Position numbers and translations under genes: made by a program. Shown in pieces: positions 33,994-44,900 of a stretch of 64,000 bases of DNA (position 1 is the first letter of the stretch; every line of letters starts with the position of its first letter). Origin of the DNA: Azospirillaceae bacterium (lineage in GTDB: Bacteria; Pseudomonadota; Alphaproteobacteria; Azospirillales; Azospirillaceae); assembly GCA_028283825.1 (NCBI GenBank), contig JAPWJW010000001.1, positions 682,001 through 746,000 of the forward strand. Direction: 5' to 3'. The notes below the pieces were generated by a model. The model did not search any database and was not told where the DNA came from. It saw only the letters and a list, made by a program, of their open reading frames with translations.

Positions 33994-34107
33994 AACGCTT
34001 CGCGCCCGCGTCATTGACCCGACGCGACCTTGCAAAGGTGTCGGGGTTTCCCGCATCCTCCGGCCATCCCTTTCGACGCGGAAGGGGACAGCCTTGGGGG
34101 GCGGGGG

Positions 34108-35400
34108 ATGAGCGGGGAAATGGATGCGGCCGGCGGCCTGTTGGAAGGCGGGCTGGTCGCCCGGGCCGTTGAACAGGAACGTCAGGGCGGGGGCGGTCAC
34201 GCACACGGTGCGGCTGGGCACCACGGGGATGATCACCATCGCTGTGCCAACTGCGGCACGCACCTGGCGGGGGCCTATTGCCAGGCCTGCGGCCAGGTGG
34301 GCCACGTCCACCGGTCCATGCTGCACATCCTGGAAGAATTCTTCCACGGCATCCTGCATTTCGACAGCAAGGTGTGGCGCACCTTCCCCATGCTGGCCTT
34401 CCGGCCGGGGGACCTGACGCGGCGCTATGTCCACGGCCACCGGGTGCGCTACGTCTCGCCGCTGGCGCTGTTCCTGTTCTGCGTCTTCATCATGTTTTTC
34501 GCCCTGTCCTTCCTGGATGCGCCGGACAAGGTGCTGAACGGCAATCCGCTGGCGAACATCGACCACAAATCCGTGGCCGAAGGCCGGGTGGAGTTGGAGA
34601 ACGCCATCAACGAGGCCAAGGGCGACCTCAAGGACGCGGAGCAGGACCTGGCCGAGGCCCGCCAGGATGGCGGCAACGCGGACAAGGCGACGGCCCGGCG
34701 CGACAACAAGGCCCAGGAACTCAAGGTGGCGGAGGCCATGCTGGGTGCCTTCGACGCGGCGGCCAAGGCAGGACTTAAAGCGGCGGGAAAGGTGGCGCAC
34801 GACCCGGCCGACGCCACTGGAACGCCGGCTTCGCCATCCGAGCCGGCCACAGACGCGGCGGGCAAGGCCAAGAAGATCTGGTCAATCGCGGACGAACCCA
34901 CGGGCGATGAACCGCAATGGGCCCGTGCCGCCAAGCGCCTGGCCGATTCCGAAGACCTTCACGTGGGCATCCCACAGTTGGAGGAGCATGTCCGTCACGC
35001 GCTGCGCAACCCGGAACTGACCTTCTACAAGATCAAGGCGTCGGCCTCGAAGCTGTCCTTCCTGCTGGTGCCGCTGTCCGTGCCCTTCATCTGGCTGATG
35101 TTCGCCTTCAAGCGCGGGGTCTATCTGTACGACCATGTGGTCTTCGCCCTGCACTCCCTGTCCTTCATGGCGGTGCTGACGGCGCTGGCGGTGCTGCTGT
35201 CGCGTCTGGGGGCGGGCACGGCGGCCCTCGGCAGCCTGCTGTGTTTCGTGCCGCCCATCCACATGTACGCCCATCTCAAGGGCGCCTATCGCCTGGGTGT
35301 CTTCTCCGCCCTGTGGCGCACCTGCGTCCTGCTGTGGGTGGCGACCCTGGCGCTGACCACCTACCTGGTCTTCATCATCTCCGTCGGTTTGGTGGAATAG
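34108..35400 (+). CDS. DUF3667 membrane protein with zinc ribbon
   Basis: A 430-residue protein. A His-rich segment (HAHGAAGHHGDDHH) precedes a zinc ribbon CANC...CQAC (Cys46, 49, 58, 61). The DUF3667 signature follows (LEEFFHGILHFDSKVWRTFPMLAFRPGDLTRRYVHGHRVRYVSPLALFLF). A long Ala/Lys/Glu/Asp-rich region (about 155-260) looks coiled-coil or disordered. Four or so membrane helices close the protein. The function of DUF3667 is unknown. ATG 34108 is preceded by GGGGGCGGGGG. The gene converges on the solute-binding-like gene with 6 nt between stops. Confidence 0.88.
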   Translation: MSGEMDAAGGLLEGGLVARAVEQERQGGGGHAHGAAGHHGDDHHRCANCGTHLAGAYCQACGQVGHVHRSMLHILEEFFHGILHFDSKVWRTFPMLAFRPGDLTRRYVHGHRVRYVSPLALFLFCVFIMFFALSFLDAPDKVLNGNPLANIDHKSVAEGRVELENAINEAKGDLKDAEQDLAEARQDGGNADKATARRDNKAQELKVAEAMLGAFDAAAKAGLKAAGKVAHDPADATGTPASPSEPATDAAGKAKKIWSIADEPTGDEPQWARAAKRLADSEDLHVGIPQLEEHVRHALRNPELTFYKIKASASKLSFLLVPLSVPFIWLMFAFKRGVYLYDHVVFALHSLSFMAVLTALAVLLSRLGAGTAALGSLLCFVPPIHMYAHLKGAYRLGVFSALWRTCVLLWVATLALTTYLVFIISVGLVE

Positions 35401-35406
35401 ACGGCC

Positions 35407-36390
35407 TCAGTCCGCCGCCGATTCAAGGCCTTCCGTCAGGCTGGCGGCGATGTTGCGGGTGGCGACGGTGGCGTCGGGGTTGTCCAGCGGCAATACCCGG
35501 CGGCCCTGCCGGGTATAGGCCAGGGCCGCGCGGATCTGCGGATCGTTGCGGAACAGGGCCATGAACGACCCGTCGGCATAGGCCTGGTACAGGCCGTTCA
35601 GCAGCATGTCGGCCAGCCGGTCGTTGTGCTTGGCCACGAAGAAATAAAGATAGAAATCGCGGTACAGCAGGGCGACGTCGCGGGCCACCGACACCGCGTC
35701 GCCGGCGGCCTGGGCGCTTTCCACCTCGCGGTCGATGTCCAGGCTGCTGCGCGGCAGGGCGTCGGCCCGGCCGGCGGCGAGATCGCCGTAAAGATCGCCG
35801 CCTTCCCGCACTGACAGGCCGGCGGCGCGCAGCAGCCCGGCCTCCGGCCATCCCCGGCCCTGCGCCAGGGACAGGCCCGAGAGGCCGCGCTGGATCTTCT
35901 CCTCCCCGGCCTCGCCCACCGCCAGCATGCGATACCCCATCAGGCCCCGGTCCAGCGGAATGCGCACCGGCTGGAAGTGCGCCTCCAGCGCCGGCGTGGT
36001 GGCCAGCCACGTGACATCGACCGTGCCGTTGTCCGGCTGGTCCAGCAGGCGCAGCACCTGGGCGGAGGGCAGGGGGTGATCATCGATCTTGAGGACATAG
36101 GGCTGGCCGCTTTTGGACAGCGCCAGTTTCAGCACCTGCAGCACATAGGCGGGCGCGGTGCCCTGGTTCAGGGCGTGGACCACCAGCGGTGCCGGCGTGG
36201 GCGCGCCGCCCGATGGTGGCGCCATGCCACCCAGGTCGATGGGATCGTCACCGCTGGCGCTGATGGTGCCACTGGCGGCCGTTTCGTCCACCGCCGCGGC
36301 GACAGCCGGCACGACCATGGTCACGATTGAAATCAACAGCAGACAAGCGGCAACCAGGGACGCCTGTCCCTGCCGGTTCAAAGTACGCAT
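35407..36390 (-). CDS. Orphan periplasmic solute-binding-like protein (copy 1)
   Basis: A 327-residue protein with a signal peptide (SLVAACLLLISIVTMVVPAVAAAV), a low-complexity linker, and a bilobed type 2 periplasmic-binding-like fold. Recognisable segments are VLQVLKLALSKSGQPYVLKI, PLDRGLMGYRMLAVG, GRGWPEAGLLRAAGLSV and LADMLLNGLYQAYADGSFMALFRNDP. It is homologous to the protein at 55.7-56.6 kb. No permease or ATPase gene is adjacent, so it may serve a sensor or a remote transporter rather than a local ABC system. ATG 36390 is chosen from the signal peptide position; the ribosome-binding site is weak. Confidence 0.75.
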   Translation of the reverse strand: MRTLNRQGQASLVAACLLLISIVTMVVPAVAAAVDETAASGTISASGDDPIDLGGMAPPSGGAPTPAPLVVHALNQGTAPAYVLQVLKLALSKSGQPYVLKIDDHPLPSAQVLRLLDQPDNGTVDVTWLATTPALEAHFQPVRIPLDRGLMGYRMLAVGEAGEEKIQRGLSGLSLAQGRGWPEAGLLRAAGLSVREGGDLYGDLAAGRADALPRSSLDIDREVESAQAAGDAVSVARDVALLYRDFYLYFFVAKHNDRLADMLLNGLYQAYADGSFMALFRNDPQIRAALAYTRQGRRVLPLDNPDATVATRNIAASLTEGLESAAD

Positions 36391-36819
36391 GGCACAAACA
36401 CATCCTGGGCCCCCTTCTGCCAAGGGGACCGGCATCGCTTGGTGGTGGCTGTCCCTCGGCAGGCTTGGCCGCCCGACGGGGACTTTTATTTGGTGGGCAA
36501 ACCTTACATCACGTTTGTACCGGGGTGGAGTCCTTAAGGAATGCGTTTCGATCCCGCCGGCTATTCCCCAAGACAAGGCTTGGGCATTTACGCGCAAAGG
36601 TGGCGTCTCTTCAGATGACCTACCGGATCATTTCCATGCATATTCTTTAAAAATCAAAATGATGACAAGTTGTCGCAGCTGTTCTTTCCATCCTTGGTTT
36701 TAATGCATCTTTAACCGAGGGGGTCGTGAATACCAGGGTCGTATCCGTCTTCTTGCCCGGGTGGTTCCATCCCGGGGGGCGGTGCTTTCAAGAAGTCGTA
36801 TCCGCCGAAAGGAAAGACC
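36391..36819. other. Divergent intergenic region upstream of the chemoreceptor
   Basis: About 430 bp, AT-rich from about 36480 to 36720. It presumably carries promoters for both flanking genes. GACAAGTTGTC (36664-36674) is a short palindrome, and a GGTTTTAATGCATCTTTAACC stretch just after has complementary ends. I see no small gene and no clear sigma-28 or sigma-54 promoter. Confidence 0.45.
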
Positions 36820-38520
36820 ATGGCCACCTGGCGCAACCTTCCCATCCGCATCAAGATCCTCCTCGCCTTTTTCGTGGTTTTCGCCACCACCATGGCGCTG
36901 GGGCTGTTCGGCCTCAGCCGCACCGCAGCCGTGAATGCCGCCGCGGTCGAAATTCGCGATGACTGGTTGCCGTCCACCGTCAGCCTGGGCCGTCTGGCCG
37001 CAGCGGTGAACGGCGTGCGGGTGATCGAGGCGCGCGCCATCATCGCCGCCATCGCCGGCGACAAGGATATGTTGGGCAAGGGGGCGGAGCAATTCAACCA
37101 GGCGGTCGCCGACGCAGACAAGGCGCGCGCGGCATACCAGTCCATGGTGGCGGCCGGCACGAACGACGAAACCCTGATGAAGGAATTCGACGCGTCCTGG
37201 GCACAGTTCAAGACCATCAGCGCGCAGGTCCAGGCGCTGGCGATGAAGGGCGACAACGCCGGCGCCCTGCCGCTGTTCCTGGGGGATGACTTCAAGGTCT
37301 ATCAGGCGGCGTTGGCCAAGGTCATGGCCGATAATGATTTCAACGGTGCGGAAGGCAAGAAGGCGGCCGACCATGGGGCCGCGATCTACGGCACCGCCCA
37401 ATGGAGCACCTGGGCCGCCATCCTGGTATCCGCCCTGCTCAGCGCCGGCGCCACCTTCGTCATTGTCGCCGGCGTGGTGAAGCCCATCGTGCGCACCACC
37501 GGCGTGGTGGAAACCCTGTCCAAGGGCGACCTGGCCGTCACCGTCACCGACACCGATCGCAGCGATGAGGTCGGCACCCTGACCCGTGCCTTGGAGGTGT
37601 TTCGCGACGGCATGGTGAAGGCCCGCGATCTGGCCCAGGTCCAGGAGCAGGAACGCCAGGCCAAGGAGCGGCGCGCCCAGGCGCTGGAGACGCTGGTCCG
37701 GGGCTTCGAAGCCAAGGTGGCTGAAATGGTCGGCACCTTGGCGGGCGCCGCCACCGAGATGCAGGTCACGGCGCAGGGCATGGCCAGTACGGCGGAACAG
37801 GCCAACGCCCAGTCCAGCGCCGTGGCGGCCGCGGCCCAGCAGGCTTCCGCCAACGTGCAGACGGTGGCCGCCGCCACGGACGAGATGGTGGCCACGGTGC
37901 AGGAGATCGGCAGCCAGGTGGAAAAGTCGCGCACCATCGCCACCAAGGCCATCGCCGAGGCGGAAGAGACCGGCGCCACCGCCCGCCAACTGGCCAACAG
38001 CGCCCAGCGTATCGGCGAGATTGTGCAACTGATCAGTGATATCGCCGGGCAGACCAACCTGCTGGCCCTGAACGCCACCATCGAGGCGGCGCGGGCCGGT
38101 GAGGCCGGCAAGGGCTTCGCCGTCGTGGCCAGCGAGGTCAAGAGCCTGGCCAACCAGACCTCCAAGGCCACCGGCGACATCGAAAGCCAGATCGGCGAGA
38201 TCCAGGCGCTGACCAGCCAGGCGGTGGCCGCCATTGAAAGCGTGGGCCGCACCATCAACGACATGTCCAGCATCGCCATGGCCATCGCGTCGGCCATTGA
38301 GGAGCAGTCGGCCACGACGTCCGAGATCGCGCGCAGCGTGAACGAGGCCGCCAAGGGGACGGAGGAGGTGTCGCGCAACATCACCGGCGTGCATGAGGGG
38401 GCGGTGGCGACGGGTGCCGCCGCCAGCCAGATCCAGGACGCCGCCCGCGACCTGTCGCACCAGGCGGAAAACCTGAATGGGGAGGTCGCGACCTTCATCA
38501 GCGGGGTCAAGGCCGCGTAA
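36820..38520 (+). CDS. Methyl-accepting chemotaxis protein
   Basis: A 566-residue chemoreceptor. The first membrane helix lies at about 12-32 and is followed by a four-helix-bundle-type periplasmic ligand domain of about 155 residues. A second helix (about 193-215) leads into HAMP ([43 protein letters not shown]). The cytoplasmic signalling hairpin has its invariant tip at [35 protein letters not shown]. It should couple through CheW to CheA. There is no C-terminal CheR-binding pentapeptide. The ligand is unknown. Confidence 0.94.
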   Translation: MATWRNLPIRIKILLAFFVVFATTMALGLFGLSRTAAVNAAAVEIRDDWLPSTVSLGRLAAAVNGVRVIEARAIIAAIAGDKDMLGKGAEQFNQAVADADKARAAYQSMVAAGTNDETLMKEFDASWAQFKTISAQVQALAMKGDNAGALPLFLGDDFKVYQAALAKVMADNDFNGAEGKKAADHGAAIYGTAQWSTWAAILVSALLSAGATFVIVAGVVKPIVRTTGVVETLSKGDLAVTVTDTDRSDEVGTLTRALEVFRDGMVKARDLAQVQEQERQAKERRAQALETLVRGFEAKVAEMVGTLAGAATEMQVTAQGMASTAEQANAQSSAVAAAAQQASANVQTVAAATDEMVATVQEIGSQVEKSRTIATKAIAEAEETGATARQLANSAQRIGEIVQLISDIAGQTNLLALNATIEAARAGEAGKGFAVVASEVKSLANQTSKATGDIESQIGEIQALTSQAVAAIESVGRTINDMSSIAMAIASAIEEQSATTSEIARSVNEAAKGTEEVSRNITGVHEGAVATGAAASQIQDAARDLSHQAENLNGEVATFISGVKAA

Positions 38521-38533
38521 GGCGCGTTGGCCG

Positions 38534-38565
38534 GGAGGGGGGCTTTAACGAAGGGGCCCCCCTTC
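38534..38565 (+). terminator. Hairpin terminator after the chemoreceptor gene
   Basis: GGAGGGGGGC and GCCCCCCTTC form a 10-bp stem with one G-T pair around a 12-nt loop 14 nt after the stop codon; a short T-run (ATTTTTA) appears a little further on. Confidence 0.6.
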
Positions 38566-38624
38566 TGCTATGGATTTTTAATGCGCGGCCGGCGGCTGAA
38601 TGGGGTGTCTCACCCATACCCCGG

Positions 38625-39035
38625 ATGCCCGCCATGGATCTCGCCAGCTTTCTCGATCTTGTCGTCTATTACACCCAACCCACCCAACCGGCGCCGTGCC
38701 CTGTGCCGGCTGACTGGTCCTACGCCACGCCGCCGCATCTGGCCGGGGGCGGGTCAGTGTCGCTGGACCTGACCGCGGGACGCGTGTGGGTGCGCGATTG
38801 CCGGCGCGAGGGCGACTTCCCCCTGGCCCAGGTGGCCGTGCAACCCATCCGCCCTGCCGACCTGGCCCGGCCGGAGGCCTTGGCCCAGATGGTCATCTGG
38901 GCGGGTGAGCCCGTGCCCTGGCGCTTTCGCATCCCCTGCGGCTCCTGGCGGCAGGCGCGCACGGTGACGGCGGAACTGTCCCTGCTGCTGGACCGCGCGG
39001 CGACCGACATGCCCGCCCGTTGTCTCAGCTTCTGA
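38625..39035 (+). CDS. Hypothetical protein
   Basis: I do not recognise this 136-residue protein. It has no signal peptide or membrane segment, is rich in Trp and Arg (WSYATPP, RVWVRDCRREGDFPLAQVAV, WRFRIPCGSWRQARTV), and its pattern of hydrophobic residues looks like a beta-rich globular domain. ATG 38625 and ATG 38634 are both possible. It lies behind a terminator and about 130 bp ahead of the DUF3141 gene on the same strand. Codon use is like the neighbours, so it is probably a real gene. Confidence 0.6.
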   Translation: MPAMDLASFLDLVVYYTQPTQPAPCPVPADWSYATPPHLAGGGSVSLDLTAGRVWVRDCRREGDFPLAQVAVQPIRPADLARPEALAQMVIWAGEPVPWRFRIPCGSWRQARTVTAELSLLLDRAATDMPARCLSF

Positions 39036-39166
39036 CCGGCCGAAGTTCTCTTCCTCGCGGCCTAATCCTTTTGTGCGACGCAAAACCTTCTTCGCGCATG
39101 CGAGATGGGGCGGGTATACTGCCGGCCGCGATAGCCCGTCGGATACGACCGGAGAGGACAAAGCTT

Positions 39167-41719
39167 ATGGCTTTCACCGAAGCGACCAGCCCGAAATCGC
39201 CCTTCGACCTGCCCGCCGACATACCGGATCCCACCAGCCTGTGGCCATTCCGCATGTGGCAGGACGGCATGGGCTACGCCATAGACGCGTGGCAGCGTGG
39301 CGCCCTTGTGCTGGACGTGCTGCGCCAGCGTGGCGCGCAATACCATGAACACATGGCGCAGACGGCACCCACCGTCCTCAGCTTTGACAGTGAGACAGTG
39401 CTGGACGGCGCCACGTTGCCCCGGCCGGTGAATTATTCGCTGCAGCGCATCATTCCGCCCCAGGGTGTGGACCTGGATCTGAAGAAGCGGCCCTTCGTCA
39501 TCGTCGATCCGCGCGCCGGCCACGGGCCCGGCATCGGCGGCTTCAAGTCGGATAGTGAGATCGGCGTGGCGCTGGCCGCCGGCCACCCCTGCTATTTCAT
39601 CGGCTTCCTGCCCCGGCCCATTCCCGGCCAGACGGTGGAGGATGTGATCGCGGCTGAGGCCGCATGCCTGGAAAAGGTCATCGAACTGCACCCCGATGCA
39701 GAGGGCAAGCCGGTGGTCATCGGCAATTGCCAGGCGGGCTGGCAGTTGATGATGACGGCGGCCATCCGGCCGGACCTGTTCGGTCCCATCATCATCGCCG
39801 GCTCACCCCTGTCCTTCTGGGCCGGCCTGCGCGGGCAGGACCCCATGCGCTACAGCGGTGGCCTGCTGGGTGGCAGCTGGCTGACGGCCTTCGCCAGCGA
39901 CATGGGTGCCGGCCTGTTCGACGGCGCCTGGCTGGTGCAGAACTTCGAAAGCCTGAACCCCGCCAACACCCTGGTCGGCAAGCAATACGGCCTGTGGGAC
40001 AAGGTGGATACCGAGGCCGCGCGCTATCTGGGCTTTGAGAAATGGTGGAACGGCCACGTCCTGCTGAACGGCGAGGAAATCCAATACATCGTCGACAAGC
40101 TGTTCGTGGGCAACCGCCTGGCCACGGCCGACATCGTCACCAAGGACGGCGTGCGGGTGGATCTGCGTGCCATCCGGTCGCCCATCATCGTCTTCTGTTC
40201 CAAGGGCGACAACATCTCGCCCCCGCCGCAGGCGCTGGGCTGGATCAACGATTTGTATGAAAGCGTGGACGACATCCGTTGCCACGGCCAGACCATCGTC
40301 TATGCCGTGCATGAGAGCATCGGCCACCTGGGCATCTTCGTGTCGTCGTCGGTGGCCCGCAAGGAACACCGGGAGTTCGCCTCCAACATCGATTTCATCG
40401 ACGTGCTGCCCCCCGGCCTGTACGAGGCGCAGATCCTGCCGGCGGAGGCCGCGCCCTCCGGCAAGTCGGGGCAGGAGGGCGACCCCAACGTCCTGCGGTT
40501 CGCCGCGCGCAGCACCAATGACGTGGCGGCCCATGTCCAGTGCCAGGCCGACGACGAACGGCGCTTCGCCACCGTGTCGCGCCTGTCGCGGGTGACGCTG
40601 GGCCTGTATCGCGATTTCGTGCAGCCTTGGGTGCGGCAGTTCATCAGTGAGGATACGGCCGAAACCCTACGCAACCTGCATCCCCTGCGCGTCAGCTACG
40701 AGATGTTCTCCGACACCAATCCCTGGCTGAACGGCGTGCCCGAACTGGCCGCCGCGGCCCGCCGCGACCGCCGGCCGGTGGGGTCGGAGAACGTGTGGCG
40801 CAAGCTGGAACAGCAGGTGGCGCAGCAGATGGAAACGGCGCTGAACATCTATCGCGACCACCGCGACGCGGCGGGCGAGGCGATGTTCATGGGCATCTAC
40901 GGCCATCCGCTGACCCAGGCGCTGTTCGGCTTGAACGCCGATGACGCCCCACCGCGCACCCATCCGGGTGAGACGCCGGAACACCGCCGCTTCCTGGCCG
41001 AACAGGGGGCCGAACTGCGCCAGCGCCTGCATGAGGGCGGCCCGCGCGAGGCCGGCATGCGGGCCCTGCTGCACGTGGCGTTGGCCGAGCGCATGGCCGA
41101 CGCCCGCGGCTTCAACGCCCTGCGCGCGTTGCGCGACACCCATGGCCGCGGCCTGGAACTGGCGCAGTTCAAGCAACTGGTGCGCGACCAGTACCTGATG
41201 CTGCTGCTGGATCCGGCGGGTGCCCTGGAAACCCTGCCCGAACTGCTGGCCGGCGCCACGGCGGAGGAGATCACCCGCGTGGCCGACAACCTGCTGGCCG
41301 TCGCCGGTGCCGCCGGTCCGCTGGACACCAGGGGCCAGGAACGGCTGGACAGCCTGGTGGCCCTGTTCCGCGACCTGGCCGCCAAGGCGCCGAAGGCGGA
41401 CGCCCCCAGCGCCAAGGCCGAGGCGGCACCGCCCAGCACCGAAATCACCGAGCCGGCCAAGGTTGAACCGGCCCCTGCCGAGCCGGCGAAAGCCAAGCCC
41501 GCCCGCGCCCGACGGGTGAAGGCCGCCCCGGCGCCGAAGGAAGCGCTGCCGGCTGAAACCTCCGTCGTGGAGGGCGAACCGCTGCCGGAGTCCAAACCCG
41601 CGCCGTCGCCCGAGGTGAAGGCGGCGACGGAGCCCAAGCCCGGTCCCGTGGCGACCGCCCCGGTGACGGTGCCCAAGCGGACCCCCGCCCCCCGTCGGGC
41701 CAAAGCGCCCCGGCGGTGA
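39167..41719 (+). CDS. DUF3141 protein (PHA-synthase-like alpha/beta hydrolase)
   Basis: An 850-residue protein. Residues about 25-430 form the DUF3141 alpha/beta-hydrolase-like region: WQDGMGYAIDAWQRGALVLDVLRQRG, PFVIVDPRAGHGPGIGGFKSDSEIG, a nucleophile elbow VIGNCQAGW with Cys in the lipase-box position as in PHA synthases, and a late histidine in VHESIGHLGIFVSS. A helical region follows to about 735. The last 110 residues are low-complexity Ala/Pro/Lys/Arg, resembling histone H1- or PhaF-type basic tails. A link to polyhydroxyalkanoate or granule biology is inferred. ATG 39167 follows GGAGAGG. A long palindrome follows the stop. Confidence 0.85.
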   Translation: MAFTEATSPKSPFDLPADIPDPTSLWPFRMWQDGMGYAIDAWQRGALVLDVLRQRGAQYHEHMAQTAPTVLSFDSETVLDGATLPRPVNYSLQRIIPPQGVDLDLKKRPFVIVDPRAGHGPGIGGFKSDSEIGVALAAGHPCYFIGFLPRPIPGQTVEDVIAAEAACLEKVIELHPDAEGKPVVIGNCQAGWQLMMTAAIRPDLFGPIIIAGSPLSFWAGLRGQDPMRYSGGLLGGSWLTAFASDMGAGLFDGAWLVQNFESLNPANTLVGKQYGLWDKVDTEAARYLGFEKWWNGHVLLNGEEIQYIVDKLFVGNRLATADIVTKDGVRVDLRAIRSPIIVFCSKGDNISPPPQALGWINDLYESVDDIRCHGQTIVYAVHESIGHLGIFVSSSVARKEHREFASNIDFIDVLPPGLYEAQILPAEAAPSGKSGQEGDPNVLRFAARSTNDVAAHVQCQADDERRFATVSRLSRVTLGLYRDFVQPWVRQFISEDTAETLRNLHPLRVSYEMFSDTNPWLNGVPELAAAARRDRRPVGSENVWRKLEQQVAQQMETALNIYRDHRDAAGEAMFMGIYGHPLTQALFGLNADDAPPRTHPGETPEHRRFLAEQGAELRQRLHEGGPREAGMRALLHVALAERMADARGFNALRALRDTHGRGLELAQFKQLVRDQYLMLLLDPAGALETLPELLAGATAEEITRVADNLLAVAGAAGPLDTRGQERLDSLVALFRDLAAKAPKADAPSAKAEAAPPSTEITEPAKVEPAPAEPAKAKPARARRVKAAPAPKEALPAETSVVEGEPLPESKPAPSPEVKAATEPKPGPVATAPVTVPKRTPAPRRAKAPRR

Positions 41720-41733
41720 ACAACGGCCACGAT

Positions 41734-41781
41734 TAGAGCGGAACGCGATCAGGTGGAATCACCTGATCGCGTTCCGCTCTA
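41734..41781. repeat. REP-like perfect palindrome with 22-bp arms
   Basis: TAGAGCGGAACGCGATCAGGTG, loop GAAT, then the exact reverse complement. It starts 14 nt after the DUF3141 stop and could fold into a very stable RNA hairpin. The first 12 bases recur at 49982-49993, so it belongs to a dispersed family. A role as terminator or RNA stabiliser is possible. Confidence 0.8.
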
Positions 41782-41904
41782 TCCTGCTCTAACTGGCCAG
41801 GATTCACGCACCCCGCGTGTAAATCCTTGTGGTTGATGCCCTTCCTCCATTTACATTGACCGGGAAGTTCGGCGGCCGTCGGCTTGGGGTTTATGGGGGT
41901 GGGT

Positions 41905-44900
41905 ATGCGTTGGTGGGTGTTGGGGGCGATGGCGACCCTGTGCATGGGGGGCGCCATGGGCTTGGCGCGTGCGGCGGACAAGCCGGTGGTGGCGCCGCCG
42001 GAGGCCTGGGTGAAACCCGTGGATATGCCCGCCAATGGTGATGGCGGCGGCGCGTCGGCGGCCATCCAGATCCTGCTGACGGACTGGCAGATGAACCAGG
42101 CGACGGATGGGGTGTCCGTCTACAGCCATAACGTCATCAGGGTGCGTACGCCCCAGGGCCTGACGCCCATGGGGTCCCAGCAGTTGAACTGGAACCCCGA
42201 TACCGATGTCCTGACACTGCACCAGTACCGCATCCGACGCGGTGACCAGGTCATCGACCTGCTGCCGACGGTCCAGCCCTTCACCGTCCTGCGGCGGGAA
42301 CGCAATTTGGAAGCCGCGGCCCTGGACGGCACGCTGACCGTCACCTTGCAGCCGCCGGGCCTGCTGGTGGGCGATGTGCTGGAAACCGCCTACACCCTGA
42401 AGCGGAACGATCCCGTCCTTCAGGGGCAGATGGCGGAACTGTTCGCCGAGGTATGGTTGGTGCCGACCGACCGCGTCTACGTGCGGGCCAACTGGCCCAA
42501 GTCCCAGCCCTTGCACTGGCGCGCCACCGATGGGTTGGACAAGCCCAAGACGGCGCCGGGTGAACTCAGCCTGGACATGCATGACGTGGTTGAACTGCAT
42601 GGGCCGGCCAATGCGCCCGCCCGTTACTTCAATTTCCGCCAGCTGGAATTCAGCACCTATGCCTCCTGGGCCGACCTTTCGACGCAGATGGAGGCGCTGT
42701 TCGCCAAAACAGCGGTGCTGGTGCCTGATTCCCCCCTGAACGTTGAGGTGGCGCGTATTCGCGCCGCCTCTGCGGATCCCAAGGTGCGGGCGGTCCTGGC
42801 GCTGGCGTTGGTGGAAGACCAGGTGCGTTACCTGTTCCTGGGCATGAACAACGGCGCCCTGGTGCCGGCGGCGGCCGACCTGACCTGGACGCGCCGCTTC
42901 GGGGACTGCAAGGGCAAGACGGCGTTGCTGCTGGCCCTGTTGCATGCCCTGGACATTCCCTCCGAACCCGCCCTGGTCAGCACCGTGGCCGGCGACGGGC
43001 TGGATGCCCGTTTGCCCAATCCGGGCCTGTTCGACCACGTGCTGGTGCGGGCCCATATCGACGGCCGCGATTACTGGCTGGACGGCACGCGCGAGGGGGA
43101 CGCCGGTCGTGATCTGGACCGGTTGCGGGTGCCTTATTTCCACTGGGCCCTGCCGCTGGTGCCCCAGGGCGGTGCGCTGGTGCCCCTGGTGCCGCCGCCC
43201 CTGGATGAGCCCACGGCATTGACGACCCTGACCATCGACGCGTCCGATGGGATCAGTGTGCCGACCCGTGTCCACGGCGAACAAACATTATCCGGCGATG
43301 ACGCCCTGGAGGTGAAGCAGGGTCTGGATAACCTATCGGCGGACGCGCGGGATCGGTTGCTCAGGAATTTCTGGACCAAGCGCTACCCCACGCTGCAGCC
43401 CCGGACGGTTAGCGACCATTTCGACGTAGCCACGGGACGGCAGACCCTGGTGGTCGATGGCGAGCAGTTGCTGGAATGGAAGCAGCAGGCATCGACCACG
43501 GCGGTGTTCCTGAGGTTGCCCGAAGGGGAACTGGGCTGGAAGGCGGATGCCAAGCGCCAGCCGGGCCCACACCTGGATGCCCCCTACACCGTCAATTTCC
43601 CTTTTTATGAGCGGACGCGGGAGACCATCATCCTGCCGCCGGACGCGCTGGGCGCCACCGTTCAGGGTGGGGCCGTCGACAAGACGCTGATGGAGATGGC
43701 CTTCCACCGTGATGTGAAGGTGGAACGCAACGTCATGACCCTGGACGTCAGCGCCCGCAGCCTGAAGCCGGAATACCTGGCTTCCGCCACGGAGGCCGAA
43801 GCCGCGGCGGCGCAAGTCCGCAACCTGTCGGAAGAGGCCGTCCTCCTGATGACGCCGGTGAACTATCGGCCCACGGTGAAGGAGCAGGAAAGATTCCTGG
43901 CCCGGACGCCCGAGACGCCGGAGGCCCTGGTGGCCCGTGCCGATGTCCTGTTCAAGCGCGGCGATAAGGCCGGCGCCCTGGTGGATGCGGAGAAGGCCCT
44001 GGCCCTGAAGCCCGATTGGGCGCCAGCCTATGGCATACGCGGCTACATCCGGATGGAAACGGGCGACAGCAAAGGCGCCCAGGCGGACTTCGACAAGGCC
44101 CTGACGCTGGACCCCGCCTGTCAGCAGGCGATGGATGGCAACGCCCAGTTGGCGCTGGACCAGGGTCGCAACGACGACGTGGTCTTGATCGCCTCCCGCG
44201 TGCTGCAGCTATGGCCAGCGGACGTGAGCGCCCTGGGGCAACGGATGCTGGCCTATTATCGCTTGAACAAGCGCGACCAGGCCTTCACTGATGCCACGGG
44301 GGTGAAACGGCTGGATCCAAACCGCCTGGATTCCTACCAGGTCCGGTTCAACGTCCTGCGCCAGCGGGGCGAAAAGGACGCCGCACTGGCGGAAGGGGAG
44401 GCGGCGGCCATCGCGCGACCCGATAATGCGGATGCCGCCACCCTGAAGGCCGTGGGTTTGGAAATCCTGGGACGGAGAGAGGAGGCGGTGGCGGCTTACG
44501 GGCGTGTCCTGGAACTGAAACCGACCGCCGAGGTCTACTCAGAACGTGCCCGCGCGCGGTTGCCATCCGACCAAAAGGGCAAGGCCGCCGATCTGACCAC
44601 CGCCGTGGCGTTGGATCCGAACAATGGCGACTATCTTATTGCCCTGGGAACAGCCCAGTCGCGACTGGGCGACGATGCAGCGGCGGAGGCGGCGTTCACC
44701 AAGTCATTGACCTTGGGGACCGCCGAGGACCAGAAGGACGCCTTGATGATCCGCGGCCGGTTCTACGCCCGTACCCATCGTGATCAGCAGGCGCGGGAAG
44801 ACTTCGCCAAGGCGCGCGGCGAGATGGCCGGCGATGCGTCGGGCCTGAATGATTTGTGCTGGCAGCAGGCAAGTGTGGGATTTGCGCTGGACACCGCCCT

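Noticed and set aside
36664-36674. GACAAGTTGTC palindrome upstream of the chemoreceptor, resembling the LacI-type operator
   Set aside because: Odd-length centre and no linked LacI gene; similarity to GACAACGTTGTC is probably coincidental.
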